From Bacteroidales bacterium UBA1253 (GTDB taxonomy: Bacteria; Bacteroidota; Bacteroidia; Bacteroidales; Paludibacteraceae): DNA of 7,136 nucleotides. The notes beneath the pieces were generated by a model that was not told the origin of the DNA, did not search any database, and was given only the letters and a program-made list of their open reading frames with translations. The translations under genes and the position numbers were made by a program. Below are positions 1-4,383 of the stretch, in pieces (the first letter of the stretch is position 1; the number at the start of each line of letters is the position of its first letter). The stretch lies in the NCBI GenBank assembly GCA_002308815.1, contig DBVX01000082.1, positions 50,252 through 57,387 of the forward strand, in the 5' to 3' direction.

Positions 1-418
1 CCACAAAGTCGTTGAAACGGCTGTCCATCTGCGCCTGCGTCATACCCTCGAAGCCGTTGGCGGCGGACTGATAGACGTATTCGAGCGACCAGCCCGCTAT
101 CACACAGTAGAACGAGAGAATGAAAACCGCCCCGAGCAGTTCGAGGATGCCGAACGTACCCCATGCCTTGTGCGGAGCCATGTGGAGGAACGAACGGAAG
201 GCGTTCGACTGTCCCCTTCGGCCTATGACGAATTCGGAAAGAAGGACGGGAATGGAGATGAGCAGGGTGATGCCTATGTAGATAAGGAGGAACGCCGCGC
301 CTCCGTTCTCGCCCGCCACGTAAGGAAACTTCCATATATTGCCCAGCCCCACTGCCGAGCCTGCTATGGCAGCTATTGCCCCGAACCTGCTGCCGAAAGT
401 GCTCCTTTGGTTATCCAT
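1..418 (-). CDS. Sodium:neurotransmitter symporter (NSS/SNF) family transporter, N-terminal part
   Basis: The gene reads leftward from the ATG at 418 and leaves the window, so only about 139 N-terminal residues of a family usually near 450-500 residues are present. The start MDNQRSTFGSRFG is followed by the NSS signature in TM1, GSAVGLGNIWKFPYVAGEN (residues 20-38), then GGAAFLL and a hydrophobic TM2 (about 41-62). A third hydrophobic stretch, around residues 94-118, contains ILSFYCVIAGWSLEYVY. Counted from this ATG, A22, G24, G26 and N27 fall at the same numbers as in LeuT, where A22 and N27 help bind sodium. This supports both the family and the start. Members use the sodium gradient to import amino acids or related amines across the inner membrane; the substrate cannot be read from this fragment. 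A Bacteroidetes-type promoter lies just upstream, divergent from the barrel gene. Confidence 0.93.
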   Translation of the reverse strand, partial: MDNQRSTFGSRFGAIAAIAGSAVGLGNIWKFPYVAGENGGAAFLLIYIGITLLISIPVLLSEFVIGRRGQSNAFRSFLHMAPHKAWGTFGILELLGAVFILSFYCVIAGWSLEYVYQSAANGFEGMTQAQMDSRFNDFV

Positions 419-470
419 ATTTACTTTCTTTTTGTAAGCGGTTGAGCCTGTCAAACCGCAAAAAAGCGCG

Positions 471-503
471 CAAAGGTAGTGCAAATTCCGTATGGAAAAC
501 AAT
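471..503 (-). promoter_or_regulatory. Bacteroidetes-type promoter for the NSS transporter gene
   Basis: On the minus strand TACCTTTG (478 down to 471) matches the Bacteroidetes -7 consensus TAnnTTTG exactly. ATTG (503 down to 500) resembles the -33 TTTG element, with a 21-bp spacer. Transcription would start near 465, giving a leader of roughly 45 nt that is A-rich before the ATG and has no Shine-Dalgarno motif. The promoter is divergent from the one at 520-550, and the two -33 elements lie only about 16 bp apart, so a regulator bound between them could affect both genes (inference). Confidence 0.6.
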
Positions 504-519
504 TTTTTCTTACATTTTT

Positions 520-550
520 TTTGTGAAGCGGGATTTATAGGGTACTTTTG
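520..550 (+). promoter_or_regulatory. Bacteroidetes-type promoter for the outer-membrane protein gene
   Basis: TTTG at 520-523, a 19-bp spacer and TACTTTTG at 543-550 match the Bacteroidetes primary-sigma consensus (TTTG, about 19 bp, TAnnTTTG) in both boxes and spacing. An AT-rich run, with T-tracts at 503-508 and 514-522, lies immediately upstream. Transcription would start near 557, leaving a leader of about 70 nt. Confidence 0.72.
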
Positions 551-560
551 CGCGGATTTC

Positions 561-589
561 GGAAGGATGGACGGTTCCCCACCCTTTCC
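561..589 (+). promoter_or_regulatory. Possible 5'-leader stem-loop ahead of the outer-membrane protein gene
   Basis: GGAAGG (561-566) can pair with CCTTTC-type bases at 584-589 (one G-U pair), and TGG (568-570) with CCA (579-581), around an 8-nt loop. The stem sits right at the predicted transcript start. The 35 nt between it and the ATG are A/C-rich and unstructured, as is common for well translated Bacteroidetes mRNAs that lack Shine-Dalgarno sites. It may protect the 5' end; no known riboswitch pattern is recognised. Confidence 0.25.
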
Positions 590-625
590 CGGCAAACAAA
601 CAAAATCAAAATAATATTCTGAACT

Positions 626-1522
626 ATGAAGAAAACGGTATTGTTGTCAATGGCTATTCTGGCGGCAGGTATGCTGTCCGCCGCTGAAAACAACGGAAAA
701 AAGTCGTTGCTGCCTGATTATTCGCAGCCTGTCGGCTTCACCTACGGTTTGGGAGCGGACATCGTGAGCAACTACATCTGGCGCGGTCTGTATGTCGGCG
801 GACTGGGTGTGCAGATGGATGCCAATGTCGGCTACGGTGGCGCGTTCATTGACATGTGGTGGAATCTTGGTGCCGCAGACTGGACGTTCCAAGGAACAGG
901 CGGCAAAAACATCGGCTACAACACACCCGCTCGAGCACGTGTGAACGGATTCAACCCCGAGGTGGATATGACGCTCGGTTTCAGCCGCTGGGGACTGACT
1001 GTGATGTTTATGCACATGTACTATTTCGACAACTATATGACGGGCAAGCACAAGGGCGAGCCGAGCCGCTATTTCGACTTTGACAACCATCCACAAGGTG
1101 ACGGCGGTATCACGCAGGAATGGCGTGTCAAGTACCGCGTGAGCGACGCCCTGCCTGTCAGCATCTTGTGGTGCACCCGCACATGGGGACGCGACGGCTA
1201 TATGGAAGGAAAGGATTTGAAGCGCGCCTACTCCTCGTATCTGGAACTGGGTTACGACATCTATATGCCCAATTCGCTGTGTCTGGAGGCTCGCGTGGGT
1301 ATGACTCCGTGGAAGAGCATGTACACCGGCTACAAGGGCGATTTTGCGGTGTGCAACGTAAGTGCGAAACTCAACTGGCACAAGGACATTTCGGAGCATT
1401 GCATGATGACGGCGTTCGCCAATCTGATGATCAACCCCTACGATATGGCGACCGCTTACAGCATCAACGGTCCTCAAAATCCCTTCCTGTGGAACATCGG
1501 TTGCGGTTTCTATCTGAAGTAA
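626..1522 (+). CDS. Predicted outer-membrane beta-barrel protein of unknown function
   Basis: The product has 298 residues. MKKTVLLSMAILAAGMLSAA is a signal peptide, probably cleaved around residue 20. The mature part has alternating polar and hydrophobic stretches rich in Tyr, Trp and Gly with turn residues between them (for example YGLGADIVSNYIWRGLYVGG at 40-59, then GVQMDANVGY, FIDMWWNLGA, VDMTLGFSRWGLTVMFMHMYYF). It ends in GCGFYLK, close to the aromatic C-terminus typical of barrels inserted by BamA. The SNYIWRG segment resembles the early strand of TorF-like and related Bacteroidetes barrel proteins, but I cannot assign a specific family or substrate. Five cysteines (183, 219, 243, 259, 293) are more than usual for such proteins. 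The ATG at 626 is chosen because it starts the signal peptide and lies about 70 nt after a strong promoter. It is monocistronic: a palindrome and a tRNA follow. Confidence 0.8.
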   Translation: MKKTVLLSMAILAAGMLSAAENNGKKSLLPDYSQPVGFTYGLGADIVSNYIWRGLYVGGLGVQMDANVGYGGAFIDMWWNLGAADWTFQGTGGKNIGYNTPARARVNGFNPEVDMTLGFSRWGLTVMFMHMYYFDNYMTGKHKGEPSRYFDFDNHPQGDGGITQEWRVKYRVSDALPVSILWCTRTWGRDGYMEGKDLKRAYSSYLELGYDIYMPNSLCLEARVGMTPWKSMYTGYKGDFAVCNVSAKLNWHKDISEHCMMTAFANLMINPYDMATAYSINGPQNPFLWNIGCGFYLK

Positions 1523-1543
1523 GCTCGGGATTGTGATTTAACT

Positions 1544-1592
1544 ATTTAAGGATTCAAAGACTCTGATTCACAGTATCTTTGAATCCTTAAAT
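1544..1592. repeat. Palindromic element with perfect 17-bp inverted arms
   Basis: Arm 1 (1544-1560, ATTTAAGGATTCAAAGA) is the exact reverse complement of arm 2 (1576-1592). Inside, CTG (1563-1565) pairs with CAG (1571-1573) across a 2+2 internal loop, leaving the 5-nt loop ATTCA. It lies 22 bp after the stop of the barrel gene and could fold in RNA from either strand. The stem is AT-rich and no T-run follows directly (the nearest is at 1617-1623), so it is not a textbook intrinsic terminator. It may be a transcript-end stabiliser, an atypical terminator, or one copy of a dispersed palindromic repeat. Confidence 0.8.
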
Positions 1593-1624
1593 CTCTCGAC
1601 CCGATAAATTTTCTGCTTTTTTTC

Positions 1625-1655
1625 TTGTACAATCCAAATCCTTGCCGTACTTCTG
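1625..1655 (+). promoter_or_regulatory. Possible tRNA promoter
   Basis: TTG at 1625-1627, a 20-bp spacer and TACTTCTG at 1648-1655 give one mismatch to the TAnnTTTG box. It would start transcription near 1662, about 28 nt before the mature tRNA 5' end. The match is imperfect and the assignment rests mainly on position. Confidence 0.35.
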
Positions 1656-1689
1656 CCCCCGCTTTTGAGAAAAAAGCATCTATAAATAT

Positions 1690-1762
1690 GGGGTACTAGC
1701 TCATCTGGTAGAGCGCAACAATGGCATTGTTGAGGTGAGGAGTTCGAGTCTCCTGTGCTCCA
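1690..1762 (+). tRNA. tRNA-Ala (anticodon GGC)
   Basis: The 73 nt fold into a full cloverleaf. The acceptor stem GGGGTAC pairs with GTGCTCC, the D-stem GCTC with GAGC, the anticodon stem CAACA with TGTTG, and the T-stem AGGAG with CTCCT around the loop TTCGAGT. The 7-nt anticodon loop ATGGCAT puts GGC at 1723-1725, reading the alanine codons GCC and GCU. The third acceptor pair is G3-U70, the main identity element for alanyl-tRNA synthetase, which independently supports alanine. The discriminator is A73. No CCA is encoded, so it must be added after transcription. A terminator follows 8 nt downstream. Confidence 0.96.
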
Positions 1763-1770
1763 CAAAAGAG

Positions 1771-1801
1771 ATCAGTTGCTTGAACAAAGCGGCTGATTTT
1801 T
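1771..1801 (+). terminator. Intrinsic terminator after tRNA-Ala
   Basis: ATCAGTTGCTT (1771-1781) pairs with AAGCGGCTGAT (1787-1797) in an 11-bp stem with two G-U pairs and a GAACA loop. A run of five T follows (1797-1801), preceded by a matching A-run at 1764-1767. It ends the tRNA transcript, yet the next gene starts at 1814, so any transcription from the tRNA promoter into that gene must read through it. Confidence 0.75.
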
Positions 1802-1813
1802 AGATACTGACAG

Positions 1814-2287
1814 ATGAATCTTTTTCTTATCATATTGGCATTTATTTGCCTTCTTTTAGGTTTGGCGGGCAGTGTCATTCCTGCGTTGCCGGGTGTCCCG
1901 TTGTCGTTCTTGGGACTGCTCATTCTGCATTGGACAGAGAACGTTGAGTTTACCTCCACTTTCCTATGGGTATGGGCGGGCATTACTGTCCTCACGCTGG
2001 TGGCGGACTATTTCATTCCCGCGTGGGGCACCAAGCGTTTTGGCGGCAGCCGTTACGGCGTATGGGGCACGACTATCGGGCTTGTTATTGGTCTTTTCTT
2101 CGGACCGTGGGGCATTGTGCTCGGACCTTTCGTTGGGGCGTTGGTGGCGGAACTGATAGCGGGCAAGCAGTCCCACGAAGCTCTCAAAGCCGCGCTCGGC
2201 AGTTTCATCGGTTTCCTTATGGGCACTCTTCTCAAGGTCATCTGTTGTGCCCTGATGCTCTATTATGCCATTGAGGCGCTCATTTGA
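1814..2287 (+). CDS. DUF456 family integral membrane protein
   Basis: The product is a 157-residue, very hydrophobic protein. The family pattern is clear: an N-terminal membrane segment with GSVIPALPGVPL (residues 19-30), then a central DYFIPAWGTKRFGGSRYGVWG (65-85) and the glycine-rich membrane segment GLVIGLFFGPWGIVLGPFVG (89-108), ending near AELIAGK. A last membrane helix spans about 130-152. About four membrane passes are expected, partly as Gly/Pro-rich hairpins, in the inner membrane. The biochemical role of DUF456 is unknown, so none is offered. The ATG at 1814 is used because it opens the first hydrophobic segment and lies just after the tRNA terminator. There is no Shine-Dalgarno motif and no recognisable promoter in the 51 bp between the tRNA and this start. 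The stop lies 17 bp before the next gene's ATG, which suggests an operon. Confidence 0.88.
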   Translation: MNLFLIILAFICLLLGLAGSVIPALPGVPLSFLGLLILHWTENVEFTSTFLWVWAGITVLTLVADYFIPAWGTKRFGGSRYGVWGTTIGLVIGLFFGPWGIVLGPFVGALVAELIAGKQSHEALKAALGSFIGFLMGTLLKVICCALMLYYAIEALI

Positions 2288-2304
2288 AATCGCTATATAT
2301 CATT

Positions 2305-2847
2305 ATGGACATCAATCTCATTATCTCCGAACGGCAGGAAAAGGTGCTCCGTTATCTTGACGAGCACAACATCCCCTACTCCACTTACAATCACCCCGAG
2401 GGAAAGACCATCGAGGAGGCGAAGCGTTGGTGGCATGATGACGGCAGTGTGCATTGCAAGAACATTTTCATGCGCAACCACAAGGGCAACCGGCATTATC
2501 TCATTTGTTTCCCTTGCGATTACGACTTGGCTATCCACGACATTGAGCATTGGCTCAAGGATGTGCTTACTGCTCAGGGGCTTCCGGCTCCCGGCAAGCT
2601 CTCTTTCGCTTCGCCGGAGCGTATGATGCGGTATCTCGGGCTTGAGCCGGGCAGTGTCAGTCCGTTCGGCTTGATTAACGACACGGAGCACCATGTCATC
2701 CTTTTCCTTGACAGCCGGTTGAAGGATGCCCAATCGCTCAGTTTCCATCCCAACGACTGTCGGGGTACGGTGGTCATCTCGCAGCAGGCGTTTCAGGACT
2801 ACCTCGCTCTTGTGGGCAATAAGGTGGTGTATATCAATGCCGGATGA
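2305..2847 (+). CDS. ProX/PrdX-type aminoacyl-tRNA deacylase (prolyl-tRNA synthetase-associated domain protein)
   Basis: The product is a 180-residue soluble protein of the YbaK/ProRS-editing (INS) superfamily. Visible hallmarks are the N-terminal segment with YNHPEGKTIEEA (28-39) and GSVHCKNIFMRNHKGNRHYL (47-66), in which K52 is the conserved catalytic-site lysine. Next come a SFASPERM segment and LGLEPGSVSPFGLIND (111-126), then FHPND (148-152). Characterised relatives (ProXp-ala, PrdX) act in trans in the cytoplasm to hydrolyse alanine wrongly attached to tRNA(Pro), preventing Pro-to-Ala misreading. The length is normal for a stand-alone enzyme. An in-frame TTG at 2284 overlaps the DUF456 stop and would add seven residues. 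I prefer the ATG at 2305 because MDINL begins close to the usual family start. The stop overlaps the MATE start by 4 bp, implying translational coupling. Exact specificity (Ala versus another residue) is inferred from the family. Confidence 0.9.
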   Translation: MDINLIISERQEKVLRYLDEHNIPYSTYNHPEGKTIEEAKRWWHDDGSVHCKNIFMRNHKGNRHYLICFPCDYDLAIHDIEHWLKDVLTAQGLPAPGKLSFASPERMMRYLGLEPGSVSPFGLINDTEHHVILFLDSRLKDAQSLSFHPNDCRGTVVISQQAFQDYLALVGNKVVYINAG

Positions 2848-4223
2848 TGATTCCCTTGCGTGAGTATATTCCTTTCTACCGTCGCAATCTCAAGGTGGCG
2901 TTGCCTGTTATGCTCACGCATATAGGGGCATCGTTGGTGGGTTTTGTGGACACGATGATGGTCGGGCATTTCTCGACCACTGCTTTGGCGGCTGTTTCCC
3001 TTTCCAATGCTATTTTCTTCACGGTCATGGTTTTTGCCATGGGGTTATTGATGGGTCTCACGCCGCTTATCAGTCAGCAGGTTGGGCACAAGGCGTCTGC
3101 CGCAGCCGATGGCACGGAGGACGACCGTATCGCTCATCTCTTGCGGGGGTCGATGGTGATGACAGTCTTGCTTGCTGTCGCTACGGTCATTCCGTTGGCT
3201 ATGGTCATTCCTTTCCTCGGCTCGTTGGGGCAGGACCCGGAGGTCGTGGAGGATGCAAGGACTTATTATCTTCTCATCACGGTCTCGCTCATTCCTTTTC
3301 TTTTCTTCTGCACTGAGAAGCAGTTCCTTGAGGGCTTGGGCAACACCACTGTGGCTATGGTCATTTCCATTGCCATGAACCTGCTCAATGTCGGTTTGAA
3401 TTATGTGCTCATATATGGTCATCTTGGTTTTCCGGCTATGGGAGCAACGGGTGCGGGTATTGCCACGTTGGTATCCCGTACGCTTTTGCCTGTCTTGTTC
3501 TTCGCTTTTATTTGGGGCAGGAAGGAGTGGCGGTGGTATTTGCGTGACCTCAGTGGTCTTCCTTTGCGTCCTGTCTTGCGTGAGGTCTGGAAGGTGGGTG
3601 CACCTATCGGTATGCAGACGTGGATTGAGACTGTCACGTTCACGCTCACTACCGTTATTGTCGGATGGCTCGGAAAGGAGGCGGTTGCGGCGCATCAAAT
3701 TGCAACGCAGATTGCGGACCTCACTTTTATGCTGGCGGTCGGGGTAGGCAGTGCCACCACTATTCGTGTGTCCTACCAGCTCGGCAAGGGCGACCTCTAT
3801 GCTGTCCGCATGGCGAGCAATGCCAGTATCCACCTTGTACTTCTTATGAACACTATTGGGGCGTTACTGATGATTTCCCTTCGCAATTATATTCCTATGC
3901 TTTTCACCGAGGATGCCGAGGTCATTGCTATTGCTTCCACGCTCATTCTCTGTGCGGGCTTTTTCCAGTATGCCGATGGTATGCAGTGTGTCGGAGCGGC
4001 TATGTTGAGGGGACTGACCGATGTCAGACGGCCTATGGTCTATGCTTTCATTGCTTATATTGTCGTATCTTTGCCCGTGGGCTTGCTTTGCACTTTCACT
4101 TTCCGAATGGGTGCGGTCGGCATGTGGATTGGTTTCATCGTCTCGCTCTCTATGGCTGCAGTCCTTTTCCACACCCGCTTCCGTCGTCTCCTTGACAGGC
4201 TCAACAAGGCGGAAAAGCCTTAA
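2844..4223 (+). CDS. MATE family efflux transporter, NorM-like
   Basis: The product is a 459-residue inner-membrane protein with about 12 hydrophobic segments, the usual MATE length and topology. TM1 holds FVDTMMVGHFS (34-44). D36, E262 (in WIETVTF) and D378 (in FFQYADGMQ) match the three acidic cation-site residues of Vibrio NorM (D36, E255, D371), which points to the NorM branch. Other family landmarks are GLLMGLTPLISQQVG (67-81), the AMGATGAGIATLVSR loop (198-212), the VAAHQIATQI segment (281-290) and VGAAMLRGLTDVRRPM (383-398). Such proteins export cationic drugs or metabolites in exchange for sodium or protons; the substrate is unknown. The ATG at 2844 overlaps the upstream stop as ATGA, so translation is probably coupled. 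ATG 2847 is the only close alternative. It closes the DUF456-ProX-MATE run. Arginine codons are almost all CGN or AGG (only 1 of 23 is AGA by hand count). Confidence 0.95.
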   Translation: MMIPLREYIPFYRRNLKVALPVMLTHIGASLVGFVDTMMVGHFSTTALAAVSLSNAIFFTVMVFAMGLLMGLTPLISQQVGHKASAAADGTEDDRIAHLLRGSMVMTVLLAVATVIPLAMVIPFLGSLGQDPEVVEDARTYYLLITVSLIPFLFFCTEKQFLEGLGNTTVAMVISIAMNLLNVGLNYVLIYGHLGFPAMGATGAGIATLVSRTLLPVLFFAFIWGRKEWRWYLRDLSGLPLRPVLREVWKVGAPIGMQTWIETVTFTLTTVIVGWLGKEAVAAHQIATQIADLTFMLAVGVGSATTIRVSYQLGKGDLYAVRMASNASIHLVLLMNTIGALLMISLRNYIPMLFTEDAEVIAIASTLILCAGFFQYADGMQCVGAAMLRGLTDVRRPMVYAFIAYIVVSLPVGLLCTFTFRMGAVGMWIGFIVSLSMAAVLFHTRFRRLLDRLNKAEKP

Positions 4224-4247
4224 CTTTACCCTACCTATCACGACAAC

Positions 4248-4283
4248 GACTCGAAAACGAGTCGAAAACGAGTCGAAAACGAC
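4248..4283 (+). repeat. 11-bp direct tandem repeat, three copies
   Basis: GACTCGAAAAC (4248-4258) is followed by two identical copies of GAGTCGAAAAC (4259-4269, 4270-4280) and the start of a fourth (GAC, 4281-4283). The C in the first copy makes CGACTCG (4247-4253) the inverse of CGAGTCG (4258-4264) around an AAAA loop, a 7-bp hairpin. The array starts 25 bp after the MATE stop and ends 67 bp before the -7 box of the next gene. It is a candidate length-variable locus. Confidence 0.85.
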
Positions 4284-4294
4284 AACTACCCATA

Positions 4295-4314
4295 ATGGCG
4301 TTTTTCGCATTTTT
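4295..4314 (+). terminator. Weak possible terminator after the MATE gene
   Basis: ATG-CG (4295-4300, with one bulged G) can pair with CGCAT (4306-4310) around a TTTTT loop, followed by TTTT (4311-4314). The stem is only five pairs, so this is a weak call. It is the only hairpin plus T-run arrangement I see between the MATE gene and the next promoter. Confidence 0.25.
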
Positions 4315-4325
4315 CTACGGTTCTT

Positions 4326-4357
4326 TTTCGTTTTTTGCAATTATTTCTTTACCTTTG
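4326..4357 (+). promoter_or_regulatory. Bacteroidetes-type promoter for the BspA-like gene
   Basis: TACCTTTG at 4350-4357 matches TAnnTTTG exactly and is the same octamer used by the NSS transporter promoter. The -33 side is weaker: TTTC at 4326-4329 has a 20-bp spacer, whereas the better-looking TTTG at 4334-4337 is too close (12 bp). The start would be near 4364, leaving a leader of only about 20 nt without a Shine-Dalgarno motif. This makes the surface protein gene an independent unit from the MATE run. Confidence 0.55.
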
Positions 4358-4383
4358 CCGCCGTTTTCTAACTGAACGCTATT

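Noticed and set aside
170..445. 91-codon open frame on the plus strand
   Set aside because: It is antisense to the NSS transporter fragment, whose conserved TM1 motif settles the coding strand.
647..1477. 276-codon open frame on the minus strand
   Set aside because: It is fully antisense to the barrel gene, has no family resemblance, and starts inside codons of a gene with a clear signal peptide and promoter. It is a shadow of the codon bias of the plus-strand gene.
1690..1762. tRNA-Ala as an integration site for a mobile element
   Set aside because: The tRNA is intact, and neither an integrase nor a repeated copy of its 3' end is visible in the window.
1568..1995. Two minus-strand open frames of 65 and 99 codons across the tRNA
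   Set aside because: They translate the tRNA and palindrome in reverse and run into the DUF456 gene. Typical spurious frames.
2284..2304. Upstream TTG start for the ProX-type gene
   Set aside because: It would overlap the DUF456 stop, which is possible, but TTG starts are rare and the added residues have no family support. The ATG at 2305 gives a normal length.
3045..3833. 262-codon open frame on the minus strand
   Set aside because: It is antisense to the MATE gene, with a hydrophilic His/Arg-rich composition and no recognisable family.
4248..4283. Tandem repeat as a CRISPR array
   Set aside because: The units are 11 bp and directly adjacent with no spacers, and there are no cas genes.
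4334..4357. TTTG at 4334-4337 as the -33 box of the BspA-like gene promoter
   Set aside because: The spacer to TACCTTTG would be only 12 bp, well below the usual 17-23 bp.
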